Shown one piece after another: positions 4,159 through 10,970 of a stretch of DNA of 31,682 nt (its first letter is position 1; each line of letters starts with the position of its first letter). The notes below the pieces were generated by a model. It worked only from the letters and a program-made list of their open reading frames with translations, ran no database searches and was not told where the DNA came from. Location: the IMG/VR virus record IMGVR_UViG_3300034106_000906, positions 1 to 31,682 of that record, one strand, 5' to 3'. Source of the DNA: a virus. The translations under genes were made by a program, and so were the position numbers.

Positions 4159-5787
4159 ATGTTTGACAATTCACTTTACAATCCCAAGGATTTAGTCTTT
4201 GGGGATGACGGTCGCAAGATGTTGATCGATGGTATCAAAAAGATTGCAGGTGCTGTAAAGAGTACCTTAGGACCAGGGGGTAATACGGTCGTTATTGAGA
4301 GCCCCAGTCACACAAACAGCATTACAGTTACCAAGGACGGTGTCACTGTCGCCAAGGCGGTTGACCTGTTTGATCCGGTAGAGAACATTGCAGTGCGCAT
4401 GATGAAGGAGGCTGCGGAGCGTACCGCTACCAGTGCAGGTGATGGGACTACAACGTCAATCATCCTGACTGAGGCGATGGTCTTGGAGGGTACTCAGCGT
4501 ATTACTCCTGAGACGAATCGTACTGAGGTGTTGAGAGAGCTTGGTGACATCAGCAATGAGGTGGTCAATCAGCTTAAGAAGAAAGCCAAGAAGGTGACCA
4601 ACACAATGATCGTTGACGTGGCGGCAATATCAGCTAACAATGACAAGAGCATTGGGCAGATAATTGCTGAGGTGTATAAGGACGTAGGGCGTAATGGTAT
4701 CGTGACTGTTGAGAAGTCGCAGACCGCTGACACATATGCGGAGACTACCAAGGGTCTACAGATCAAGAGGGGCTATTCTTCCAATCTATTTATCAATGAC
4801 CATAAGAAGGACGAGTGTGTGCTTGACGATGTGATGGTATTGGTATCTGACATGGAGATAAGTAATGTGCTACAGATTGAGGGGATACTAAAGCCAATTA
4901 TCACGGAGGGTAAGAAGCTATTGATCGTAGCGCCATGCTCGACAAATGTCGTGAACACATTAGCGGCAAATGTCGTGAAGGGTAACCTTAAGGTGTGTGT
5001 CGTTCCACCGCCAAACTTTGGGTACAAACAGCATGAGCTGATGCAGGACCTGGCGCTAAGTGTGGGGGCTAACTACTTCAGCGAGAAGACAGGCGATGAC
5101 CTGAGCTTAATAAATTATGGGGACCTTGGTCATGCGGCAAAGGTGATCGTGTCTACCGACAAGACTATCGTATTGAAGTCAAGCGTAAAGTCTAAGGCTG
5201 AGGCTATTGACGAGAGAGTAAAACAGCTATGGGACGCACACGCTATGGCGAAGCGTAAAGGTGACAAGGACTTCATACTTGAGAGGATAGCGTCACTTAC
5301 AGGGGGCATTGGTGTTATCTACGTTGGTGGTAATACTGACCTGGAGCAGAAGGAGCTATACGATAGGGTTGACGATTCGGTATGCGCAGTAAGGTCAGCT
5401 CTAGAGGAGGGAATCCTTCCAGGTGCCGGTAAGGCTCTCTATGAGATTGAGATATTTTTTATAATGGGTCCTGACCCTAGTCCTGAGAGAAGGATCGCGG
5501 CACATATTCTACACGCTGCACTGACAACACCACTAGCACAGATCCTATCAAATGTAGGGCTTGACTATAAGAAAATATACACCTGTGACGTAAGTGATGG
5601 TTACGGTTACAATGTAAAGACCAAAGAGTTTGGTAACCTGATCAAGATGGGTGTCGTTGACCCATTGAAAGTTACGAGGAGCGCACTACAAAATGCAGTG
5701 AGCGTAGCAACAACAATTCTTAGCACCAACGCCATCATCACGATGGGTAGAAGTTTCGAGATTTCTAAATTATCAAACGGAATATAA
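4159..5787 (+). CDS. groEL: Phage chaperonin GroEL (60 kDa subunit)
   Basis: A 542-residue, full-length group I chaperonin. Equatorial ATP-site motifs are present: TLGPGG (36-41), TKDGVTVAK (58-66) and AGDGTTTS (93-100). D60 and D95 correspond to the ATPase aspartates near 52 and 87 of E. coli GroEL, and D406 to D398. The apical segment GYSSNLFIND (205-214) matches the substrate-binding region, and EEGILPGAG (416-424) replaces the usual EEGVVPGGG. The C-terminal GGM tail is missing; it ends ISKLSNGI. It probably folds phage proteins with the GroES encoded at 7883. The leader ATTAAATCTAAT is shared with groES. The gene seems richer in G and C than the later structural genes, which may reflect separate acquisition. 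Confidence 0.95.
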   Translation: MFDNSLYNPKDLVFGDDGRKMLIDGIKKIAGAVKSTLGPGGNTVVIESPSHTNSITVTKDGVTVAKAVDLFDPVENIAVRMMKEAAERTATSAGDGTTTSIILTEAMVLEGTQRITPETNRTEVLRELGDISNEVVNQLKKKAKKVTNTMIVDVAAISANNDKSIGQIIAEVYKDVGRNGIVTVEKSQTADTYAETTKGLQIKRGYSSNLFINDHKKDECVLDDVMVLVSDMEISNVLQIEGILKPIITEGKKLLIVAPCSTNVVNTLAANVVKGNLKVCVVPPPNFGYKQHELMQDLALSVGANYFSEKTGDDLSLINYGDLGHAAKVIVSTDKTIVLKSSVKSKAEAIDERVKQLWDAHAMAKRKGDKDFILERIASLTGGIGVIYVGGNTDLEQKELYDRVDDSVCAVRSALEEGILPGAGKALYEIEIFFIMGPDPSPERRIAAHILHAALTTPLAQILSNVGLDYKKIYTCDVSDGYGYNVKTKEFGNLIKMGVVDPLKVTRSALQNAVSVATTILSTNAIITMGRSFEISKLSNGI

Positions 5788-6038
5788 TGATAACATTAGA
5801 GAGGATCATTGACTTTTATGATGATTATGACTTTGTAACTGTAAAAGGATTTGACGCAGCTGTTGTTGGTGTAGAGCCTAATACTATGAGCTTGGTATAT
5901 TCAATTGAGATGTGTATCAAGATACTTGTAAAGGGTGGAATGAGCCAATTTGAAGCTACACAGTACTTTAATGACAATGTCCTGTTTTCATACGAAGGTG
6001 CCGATGCTCCAATTTTCATTTACACACTTAAAAATTAA
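5787..6038 (+). CDS. Conserved small phage protein (83 aa)
   Basis: The start codon overlaps the groEL stop by one base (TAATG), implying coupled translation. The protein is acidic and begins MITLERIIDFYDDYDFVTVKGFDAAVVGV. The pattern 'DDYDF..v.GFD.AvvGv....m.lvYS...ci.iL' followed by a second helix (SQFEATQYFNDNV) recurs in small phage proteins as I recall, with no known role. Position between groEL and a MazG-type gene suggests a general replication or host-takeover block, not a structural role. No catalytic motif is visible. Confidence 0.7.
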   Translation: MITLERIIDFYDDYDFVTVKGFDAAVVGVEPNTMSLVYSIEMCIKILVKGGMSQFEATQYFNDNVLFSYEGADAPIFIYTLKN

Positions 6039-6040
6039 CA

Positions 6041-6403
6041 ATGAACTTAAACGATATGGCTGTCAGCATCCACGCTGGCAATAAGGCAAGAGGATTTTGG
6101 GATGATGAGCGCAATGTAGGTGAGGCTTTGATGCTTGTAGTCACTGAGCTATCAGAGGCATTAGAGGCGCATAGGTCAGGTAAGTTTTGCACACAGGGTG
6201 ATAAGGTGGCGTACCTTGAGTCTGACGATATGGTGCAGGCATTCAAGAGCAATATCAAGGACACCTTTGAGGATGAGATAGCTGACGCAGTAATCCGCAT
6301 CCTTGACCTGTGTGGTGGTCTTGAGATTGACATTGATTTTCATATAAGGTCAAAGATGATGTACAACGCAACAAGACCTTACAAGCATGGAAAAAATTAC
6401 TAA
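6041..6403 (+). CDS. MazG-like nucleotide pyrophosphohydrolase
   Basis: The 120-residue protein is helical and carries the MazG-type metal-binding pattern: ELSEALEAHR at 36-45 (E-x-x-E) and EDEIADAVIRILD at 77-89 (E-x-x-D). The phrase NKARGFWDDERNVGEALM (14-31) is also typical of phage MazG-like proteins. The family hydrolyses nucleoside triphosphates to monophosphates and pyrophosphate. Proposed phage roles include clearing non-canonical dNTPs and altering the host nucleotide or alarmone pool. It lies 2 nt after the previous stop, in the chaperonin operon. The substrate cannot be told from sequence. Confidence 0.85.
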   Translation: MNLNDMAVSIHAGNKARGFWDDERNVGEALMLVVTELSEALEAHRSGKFCTQGDKVAYLESDDMVQAFKSNIKDTFEDEIADAVIRILDLCGGLEIDIDFHIRSKMMYNATRPYKHGKNY

Positions 6404-6421
6404 TCAATAACTAAATCAACA

Positions 6422-7273
6422 ATGAAACATTCTTTGCATTCGTCCTTTTATCCGCATATTGATGCGAAAAAATTTACAGCTGTCGTTAAGAAGCTAAGAC
6501 AATTCTTTGATGAGCGTGGATTCCTAGAGGTTCACACCCAAAACAGACTAAGCATACTTGCTGCTTGTGAGGATCCGTTCAATATAAGAACGTTTAACTA
6601 TAACAAGAGCACATATCCGCTACCTCAGACAGGGCAGATGTGGTTGGAGCATGAGCTTCTAACACAACCTGATGAGAAAGGTTTCTACTGCGTATCAACA
6701 AGCTACCGCAATGAGGCTGCCCCAATCGAGGGAAGACACTGTCTGATATTCCCAATGTTTGAGTTTGAGTTCAAGGGTAACATGACTGACCTGGCTTTAA
6801 TGGAGACTGAGCTTATAACATTCTTAGGTTTTAAAGGTTATGAGTACAGAAACTATGAGGATGTTTGTAAGGAGTACATGATCAACATTATTGACAATGA
6901 GGCTGAGACAAAGCTTTATAGAGAGGTGTCTGACGCAGTTCTTTTGATGAACTTCCCTGAGAGAACGAATCCATTTTGGAACATGAAGAGACACGAAAGT
7001 AACCCTGAGTTATCCAAGAAGATTGATGTTATCCTATGCGGTCAGGAGACAATAGGATCTGCTGAGAGAAGCTGCGATAAAGATCAAATGAGAAAGACCT
7101 TCTTCACTATTGAGGACGGTAAATACGCTGATAAGTTGTTTGAACTTTTCGGTCGTGATAGAGTAATGGCGGAACTTAATGAGTTCTTAGCTAATGACTT
7201 CATGCCTAGAGTAGGTGGTGGTATCGGTATCACCAGGCTAATCAGAGCCATGGAACTTAATAACCTTGTTTAA
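6422..7273 (+). CDS. Class II synthetase core, AspRS/AsnRS or AsnA-like ligase
   Basis: A 283-residue protein with all three class II synthetase motifs: motif 1-like FLEVHTQ (34-40), motif 2 SYRNEAA (94-100) with FPMFEFEF (110-117), and motif 3 GGGIGITRLIRAMEL (265-279). IDVILCGQETIGSAER (201-216) matches the pre-motif-3 segment of AspRS/AsnRS. No N-terminal OB anticodon-binding domain is present. Known proteins of this shape include AsnA and archaeal AspRS-like asparagine synthetases, which make an aminoacyl-adenylate and use ammonia. An asparagine synthetase or other amino-acid ligase is therefore likelier than a true tRNA synthetase. Exact substrate is unresolved. A terminator follows at 7296. 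Confidence 0.8.
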   Translation: MKHSLHSSFYPHIDAKKFTAVVKKLRQFFDERGFLEVHTQNRLSILAACEDPFNIRTFNYNKSTYPLPQTGQMWLEHELLTQPDEKGFYCVSTSYRNEAAPIEGRHCLIFPMFEFEFKGNMTDLALMETELITFLGFKGYEYRNYEDVCKEYMINIIDNEAETKLYREVSDAVLLMNFPERTNPFWNMKRHESNPELSKKIDVILCGQETIGSAERSCDKDQMRKTFFTIEDGKYADKLFELFGRDRVMAELNEFLANDFMPRVGGGIGITRLIRAMELNNLV

Positions 7274-7295
7274 ATGGGTTTGTTTTAGAATGTGT

Positions 7296-7326
7296 GGGGT
7301 TGGGGTAACACCCAGCCCTTTTTTAT
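7296..7326 (+). terminator. Intrinsic terminator after the ligase gene
   Basis: GGGTTGGG (7297-7304) pairs with CCCAGCCC (7311-7318), with one G-T pair, around loop GTAACA, followed by six T residues. It may be leaky, since the hydrolase and groES downstream have no obvious promoter box. The structure would also exclude the first part of the longest frame of the next gene as coding. Confidence 0.75.
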
Positions 7327-7343
7327 CACTAAAAAAAATACTT

Positions 7344-7856
7344 ATGAGGTATGCTATTTTATTTCTCTTGCTTGCTACGGCAACATCCTTTTCAAATTCA
7401 AAGGCGAAATCGCCTGAAATAAAAGAAGAAGTTTTTGTAAATTGGTCCATCAATAATAAACCTAAAGACGAATGGACAGATACAGACTGGTTAGCTAAGA
7501 TGATGATGTCAGAAGTGGCTGACTCAACAGACATAGAGAGCGTAAGACTAGTTGGAGTTACAGCTATCAACCACACAAAGATGCTTAACTGTACCCTAGT
7601 AGAGGCTCTAACCAAAAAAAGAGCGTTCTCAGGCGTAAATAACGAGGCGTATCACTGGTGGAGAGCGGAGCCAACAAGCGTACACAAAAAAATTGCCAAG
7701 GAGTTGGTGGAGAAAGGGCTAAAAAAGACAGACCCTAACGTCTTTGCCTTCTGCAATCTTAAAATAATTGATCCAATGGTACGAGATTGGTTCCTAAAAT
7801 TTAAAATTTATAAAGAAATTGGGGGTGTTACATTCTTTCTTTACGAGAAAAAGTAA
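7344..7856 (+). CDS. SleB-like cell wall hydrolase with signal peptide
   Basis: I choose ATG 7344 over an in-frame start at 7266 because the terminator hairpin lies between them and because 7344 gives a signal peptide (MRYAILFLLLATATSFS). The 170-residue protein has the SleB/CwlJ hydrolase pattern: DWLAKMMMSEVADSTD (48-63, with the likely catalytic E57), LVGVTAINHTK (69-79), AFSGV (94-98) and DPNVFAFCN (130-138). The family cleaves peptidoglycan. Export to the periplasm would put it on the wall from inside the cell. It sits between the ligase and groES, away from the lysis cassette, so a role in virion or early wall remodelling is possible. Confidence 0.6.
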   Translation: MRYAILFLLLATATSFSNSKAKSPEIKEEVFVNWSINNKPKDEWTDTDWLAKMMMSEVADSTDIESVRLVGVTAINHTKMLNCTLVEALTKKRAFSGVNNEAYHWWRAEPTSVHKKIAKELVEKGLKKTDPNVFAFCNLKIIDPMVRDWFLKFKIYKEIGGVTFFLYEKK

Positions 7857-7882
7857 TAATTTTAACAATTAAATCTAATAAA

Positions 7883-8140
7883 ATGAAACCAATAGGTAAG
7901 TACATTGTAATTACGTCAATTGACGAAGAAATTAAGACAGATTCAGGCATTATCCTGTCCGGAGAAGATGCAGGTCAATTCAGATACAAGAAAGGAAAGG
8001 TTGTTATGCCCGGTACTGACGTATTAGCAATCAAAGAAGGGGACGTTATCTACTACGATAAGGGACATTCCTTTACAATGATTATCAAGGACAATCAATA
8101 CACTATTATTCGAGAGGGAGACGTTGTTGTTGTTGAATAA
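7883..8140 (+). CDS. groES: Phage co-chaperonin GroES
   Basis: An 85-residue GroES homologue: MKPIGKYIVI at the start, mobile-loop region IKTDSGIILSGEDAG (17-31) in place of the usual KTxGGIVL, then KGKVVMPG (37-44), IKEGDVIYYDKG (50-61) and the C-terminal YTIIREGDVVVVE. The beta-barrel pattern and GII(L) tripeptide that contacts GroEL are conserved. It would cap the phage GroEL (4159) or the host one. The leader ATTAAATCTAAT matches groEL's. Its last 35 bases overlap the end of the winged-helix-type gene on the other strand. Confidence 0.92.
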   Translation: MKPIGKYIVITSIDEEIKTDSGIILSGEDAGQFRYKKGKVVMPGTDVLAIKEGDVIYYDKGHSFTMIIKDNQYTIIREGDVVVVE

Positions 8141-8552
8141 AAGCGTTCATCTCAGCAATCATATCCTTATAAACATTTTCCCTGTGCCTGGCACTTGCTA
8201 GGTACATGGGGTTATTACTTTTTGTTGTAGAGATTCTTTTTTTACCCTCTAACTTATCATATATAATACTGACAATCATTTTACTTTTCTCTGTCATTTG
8301 ATATATTTTACCTCTATTCTTAATCCTGCCTCTGAAGACTTCAAAATATCCTTGTTTTAAAAGTCTATCGAAACGTAATCTATCCCAACTAACAAGCCTA
8401 TTAAAATCTTGAAATCTATCCCTTGTAAAATAGGATTCAGAGTACATAAAAAGAAGGATGTCAAGGTCTGATTGAGTTAGACCATACTTTACCTTTATGA
8501 ATTGACGTACTACCCTCCAATATTTCAGATAGTCCCTATCATTTTTTGCCAT
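8106..8552 (-). CDS. Winged-helix-type DNA-binding protein, probable regulator
   Basis: A 148-residue basic protein on the minus strand. The N-terminal 100 residues (WRVVRQFIKVKYGLTQSDLDILLFMYS ... FDRLLKQGYFEVFRGR ... KIYQMTEKS) have the helix-helix-helix-wing pattern of MarR/PadR-like winged-helix domains. A C-terminal tail with NPMY..A and VYKDMIAEMNAF is conserved in similar Bacteroidota phage proteins as I recall. The start at 8552 follows a TATATTTG box (8580-8587) and the leader AAAATTTAATCAA. It is divergent from the small-protein cluster and convergent on groES, a good place for a switch between early and late genes. DNA binding is inferred. Confidence 0.65.
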   Translation of the reverse strand: MAKNDRDYLKYWRVVRQFIKVKYGLTQSDLDILLFMYSESYFTRDRFQDFNRLVSWDRLRFDRLLKQGYFEVFRGRIKNRGKIYQMTEKSKMIVSIIYDKLEGKKRISTTKSNNPMYLASARHRENVYKDMIAEMNAFIQQQQRLPLE

Positions 8553-8579
8553 TTGATTAAATTTTATTATATTTTTTTA

Positions 8580-8587
8580 CAAATATA
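8580..8587 (-). promoter_or_regulatory. TATATTTG promoter of the regulator gene
   Basis: The minus strand reads TATATTTGTAA, ending 28 nt before the ATG at 8552. It is 15 nt from the oppositely facing TATATTTG box at 8603, forming a compact divergent promoter pair. No clear -33 box is seen. Confidence 0.6.
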
Positions 8588-8602
8588 ATCAAGAATTGTT
8601 AT

Positions 8603-8610
8603 TATATTTG
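8603..8610 (+). promoter_or_regulatory. TATATTTG promoter of the small-protein cluster
   Basis: TATATTTG matches TAnnTTTG and ends 21 nt before ATG 8632. Its position shows that the in-frame start at 8596 would lie upstream of transcription, so 8632 is the true start. Confidence 0.6.
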
Positions 8611-8631
8611 ACAGATATAAAATTTTATACA

Positions 8632-8895
8632 ATGGCTAAGGAAAAAGAAACCAAAAAAGAAGAGAAAGAAGAAAGTAAATCTACCAATAGTCTTCAACAG
8701 AAGATGGATGATATTACTTTTAAGAATGATCAGATTAAAATGGTTAGAGATTTGCAGTCTGAGAATGCCAAACTTAAGCAAATGATGGGCAATAGAGGTG
8801 GAAAGAGGAGAGCTGAAGCTCCAAGAATTCAAGGTCTTCAAAGTATAAAAAACACTTTAGGAAGACAATTTCAAAAAAGAGGAACTGATTATTAA
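8632..8895 (+). CDS. Small charged coiled-coil protein (87 aa)
   Basis: I choose ATG 8632 because the promoter box lies at 8603-8610. The first 20 residues are a Lys/Glu block (MAKEKETKKEEKEESKS), followed by a helical segment with heptad-like spacing (LQQKMDDITFKNDQIKM ... LQSENAKLKQMM, about 20-53) and a basic glycine-rich tail (GNRGGKRR). This looks like a coiled coil with a basic, possibly nucleic-acid-binding end. It is the first of seven small genes. Function unknown; a minor virion or DNA-associated protein is a guess. Confidence 0.7.
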   Translation: MAKEKETKKEEKEESKSTNSLQQKMDDITFKNDQIKMVRDLQSENAKLKQMMGNRGGKRRAEAPRIQGLQSIKNTLGRQFQKRGTDY

Positions 8896-8915
8896 CGTTA
8901 TAAAAAAAGTTTAAG

Positions 8916-9074
8916 ATGAAAGGAAAATCAACTCCAAGTCTACCGATGTCATCTCGTATGCAGATGCCTGGTGGAGCAAAAGAAATGCCTAAGGTTATGC
9001 CTAAAAAAGGAGCTACTAAGAAAGTTATGACTGGTGCTGCTAAAAAAGGAATGCCTGCTAAAAAAGGATATTAA
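8916..9074 (+). CDS. Small Lys/Met/Gly-rich basic protein (52 aa)
   Basis: The protein starts MKGKSTPSLPMSSRMQMPGG and contains repeated MP-x-K and AAKKG units, with a net strong positive charge and no hydrophobic core. It is likely disordered. The stop overlaps the next start by one base (TAATG). Small peptides of this kind near structural genes may bind DNA or be internal virion components, but no family is recognised. Confidence 0.65.
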   Translation: MKGKSTPSLPMSSRMQMPGGAKEMPKVMPKKGATKKVMTGAAKKGMPAKKGY

Positions 9075-9346
9075 TGAAGTTCGATAGCCAGGAGTACATG
9101 GATAGAAACCAATTATTGAAGCGACTTGCTTCACAGGTTGGATCTACTAGTCTGGCTATCGGAATTTTAATTAAGAGAGGTGACATGAAATCGGATGGTA
9201 AGACATTAACAGAACAGGGGAAGAAAAGAAATGATATGACTGCTGAGGAAAGAGCTATAGATAGAGCGGTAAAACAGTCAAAAAGAAAACCATCAGAATA
9301 TAAATACAATCCATATACTAATCGAGCAACATTAAAAAATAAATAA
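9074..9346 (+). CDS. Small basic protein (90 aa)
   Basis: The start is coupled to the preceding stop (TAATG). The protein begins MKFDSQEYMDRNQLLKRLASQVG, has an N-terminal helix pair (about 1-35), and a C-terminal half rich in Lys, Arg, Asn and Tyr (TAEERAIDRAVKQSKRKPS, about 56-74). The family is not recognised. The basic composition matches the other small proteins in this cluster. A virion DNA-associated role is only inference from position. Confidence 0.65.
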   Translation: MKFDSQEYMDRNQLLKRLASQVGSTSLAIGILIKRGDMKSDGKTLTEQGKKRNDMTAEERAIDRAVKQSKRKPSEYKYNPYTNRATLKNK

Positions 9347-9347
9347 T

Positions 9348-9518
9348 ATGGCAACTAAGAAATCAATATCGAAAGAAGAAGTGATAGCCAAAGAAGAGCT
9401 AGTAGTACAGCCTGAAGTAACTGAAACTGTAGAGCAATTTGTTGAAAAGCAGCAGGTTCCTGTAGGTGAAGATGGCATTCTTGATAGAGCTTATATGAGC
9501 ATTAAATACAAAAAGTAA
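9348..9518 (+). CDS. Small acidic/Gln-rich protein (56 aa)
   Basis: Starts at ATG 9348, one base after the previous stop, and ends at TAA 9516-9518. The product is MATKKSISKEEVIAKEELV followed by a Glu/Val/Gln-rich helix and the end DGILDRAYMSIKYKK. Unlike its neighbours the middle is acidic. No family recognised. Tight spacing on both sides supports it as real. Confidence 0.6.
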   Translation: MATKKSISKEEVIAKEELVVQPEVTETVEQFVEKQQVPVGEDGILDRAYMSIKYKK

Positions 9519-9519
9519 T

Positions 9520-9810
9520 ATGGCTGATAAATCCAAGATGAAATGCAACAGTCCGACATCGTCTGACAGACCAGGGAAGAAAATGATGGTCAAGGCTTGT
9601 GCTAATGGACAAGAAAAGCTACTTCATTTTGGAGCTAAAGGCTACGGTCATAACTATTCTGCTGCTGCAAGAAAAAGTTTCAAGGCAAGGCATGGTTGTG
9701 ACACGGCAAGTGATAAGTTAACGCCAAGATATTGGGCTTGTAAGAAGCTATGGGCAGGTCCCGGTGGTAGCACTGCAAGTAATCCAAAAGGTAGACAAGG
9801 TAAATACTAA
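9520..9810 (+). CDS. Small Cys-containing basic protein (96 aa)
   Basis: The protein contains KCNSPTSSDRPGKKMMVKAC (8-27), a segment with EKLLHFGAKGY (32-42), and SFKARHGCDTASDKLTPRYWACKKLW (53-78). Four cysteines (9, 27, 60, 74) and His34/His59 give a possible metal site. The HFGAKGY..NYS..ARKSFKARH.CD...DKLTPRYWACK pattern is one I recognise from small proteins of many tailed phages and some large viruses, function unknown. Ends in the TAATG overlap with the next gene. Confidence 0.7.
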   Translation: MADKSKMKCNSPTSSDRPGKKMMVKACANGQEKLLHFGAKGYGHNYSAAARKSFKARHGCDTASDKLTPRYWACKKLWAGPGGSTASNPKGRQGKY

Positions 9811-10145
9811 TGAAAGACAGTTGCTATAAAAAAGTAAAGGCACAGTACGATGTATTTCCTTCAGCAAGGGCATCACAGGCAATAGCTAAGTGTCGCAAGG
9901 CTAGTGGAAACGTAGTAAAGTCTGAGAAAGGAACAAGCTTGAAGCGTTGGGATAAAGAGAACTGGGTAGATACAAGAACTAATAAACCATGTGGTGCAGG
10001 TGGAAAGAATGAGTACTGTAGACCGACAACAAAAGTGTCTTCCAAGACACCAAAAACTAAAGGAGAGATGACAGCTTCACAGCTTAGTGCTAAGAAGGCT
10101 GAGAAATTAAGAATAGGAATGGGAAACAGAGTGACAAAAGTTTAA
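9810..10145 (+). CDS. Small Cys-rich basic protein, DUF5872-like (tentative)
   Basis: A 111-residue protein beginning MKDSCYKKVKAQYDVFPSARASQAIAKCRK. The segment LKRWDKENWVDTRTNKPCG (44-62) followed by EYCRPTTKVSSKTPKT (68-83) is a pattern seen in phage and giant-virus proteins; I believe it corresponds to DUF5872, but could not check. Cysteines at 5, 28, 61 and 70 could bind metal. The DNA contains a palindrome GTGTCTT..AAGACAC at 10035-10050. It is coupled to the previous gene by TAATG. Function unknown. Confidence 0.7.
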   Translation: MKDSCYKKVKAQYDVFPSARASQAIAKCRKASGNVVKSEKGTSLKRWDKENWVDTRTNKPCGAGGKNEYCRPTTKVSSKTPKTKGEMTASQLSAKKAEKLRIGMGNRVTKV

Positions 10146-10149
10146 ATAT

Positions 10150-10302
10150 ATGAGCAAATTTTCTAAGTTAAGTGAAAAGATACAGAAGAAACAGGGTGTT
10201 AGTAAAAAGAGTGCTGACGCTATTACTGCTGCTATTGGTCGTAATAAATACGGTAAAGACAAATTTCAACAAATGGCTGTTGCCGGTAAAAAGAAAAAAT
10301 AG
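10150..10302 (+). CDS. Small basic protein (50 aa)
   Basis: ATG 10150 to TAG 10300-10302. The product begins MSKFSKLSEKIQKKQGVS and ends MAVAGKKKK. The middle KKSADAITAAIGRNKYGKDKF is helical. This is the 'SKLSEKIQKKQGVSKKSADAITAAIGRNKYG'-type small phage protein that often occurs with Cys-containing neighbours; role unknown. The segment resembles a short helix-loop-helix with a Lys tail and might bind DNA, but this is not shown. Confidence 0.65.
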   Translation: MSKFSKLSEKIQKKQGVSKKSADAITAAIGRNKYGKDKFQQMAVAGKKKK

Positions 10303-10304
10303 TT

Positions 10305-10472
10305 ATGAGTCAGAATAAAAACAAAGGACTAGGTGATACAATTGAGAAGATCACAAAGGCTACTGGCATCAAGAAAATAGTTGAAACAGTGTCAAAGGCT
10401 ACAGGCAAAGACTGTGGTTGTGACAAAAGAAGAGATGCATTGAATAGAATATTTCCATACGATAATAAATAA
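10305..10472 (+). CDS. Small protein with CGC motif (55 aa)
   Basis: ATG 10305 to TAA 10470-10472. The product has KGLGDTIEKITKATGIKKIVE (7-27) and ends with GKDCGCDKRRDALNRIFPY (34-52). GLGD..EKITKATGIKK...DCGCDKR...LN.IFPY is a recurrent small-protein pattern in phages of Bacteroidota as I recall. The CxC pair may be a metal or redox site. It is the last of the small-protein cluster and lies 6 nt before a virion-type protein. Confidence 0.65.
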   Translation: MSQNKNKGLGDTIEKITKATGIKKIVETVSKATGKDCGCDKRRDALNRIFPYDNK

Positions 10473-10478
10473 TAAATA

Positions 10479-10970
10479 ATGGCAAACGCAAGAATACAAC
10501 CAGGCAGAGCATTAACAGCATACAAGTCAGACTTTGCTGATATCCCATTTCCAGCAGTTGCTGAAACAGGAACTGATGATGGATCACCTGTTAGTCAATT
10601 AATTGATACAAGTAAAGACTTTGTTGCTTTAAATATCTATGCTGGTAATATTGTTTATAATACAGATACTGGAGAAGCTGCAACTATTACAGAAAATCCA
10701 TCTCCAGCTACACCTGATACTCTTGAGTTAAACGATAGTATATTTACAGGAGTAGGTGATAGCTACGTTATCTACCAATCAAGTACACAAGCAGGAGGTC
10801 AGAACACGGGATGTGTTCTTTATATTGGTACTGGCGGTGATCTTGAGGTTACTACAGCAGGTGGTGATAAGGTAATATTTATAGGTGTGCCTAATGGTAC
10901 GTTTTTGCCTGTTCAAGTATTAAAGGTTTGGAATACAGGTACATCAGGAGACATTATAGCCCTTTGGTAA
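10479..10970 (+). CDS. Virion beta-structural protein (163 aa)
   Basis: The protein starts MANARIQPGRALTAYKSDFA and divides into a middle beta domain (40-101; LIDTSKDF ... GDSYVIYQ) and a C-terminal domain (about 110-163) with GCVLYIGTGGDLEVTT and IFIGVPNGTFLPVQVLKVWNTGTSGDIIALW. The C-terminal pattern is common in small phage decoration, head or tail proteins. The middle domain has a clear relative in the connector-like protein at 25288. No catalytic residue is visible. It is most likely an accessory capsid or tail protein; exact position in the virion is not decidable here. The stop abuts the next start directly. Confidence 0.7.
   Translation: MANARIQPGRALTAYKSDFADIPFPAVAETGTDDGSPVSQLIDTSKDFVALNIYAGNIVYNTDTGEAATITENPSPATPDTLELNDSIFTGVGDSYVIYQSSTQAGGQNTGCVLYIGTGGDLEVTTAGGDKVIFIGVPNGTFLPVQVLKVWNTGTSGDIIALW

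Noticed and set aside
7266-7343. N-terminal extension of the SleB-like protein
   Set aside because: It includes the terminator hairpin and T-run, and the shorter start gives a clean signal peptide.
8596-8631. N-terminal extension of the small coiled-coil protein
   Set aside because: The TATATTTG promoter box is inside it, so it cannot be part of the transcript.
10035-10050. Fourth palindrome GTGTCTT-CC-AAGACAC as an operator
   Set aside because: It has shorter arms and lies inside a coding sequence encoding KVSSKTPK, a conserved-looking stretch; likely chance.
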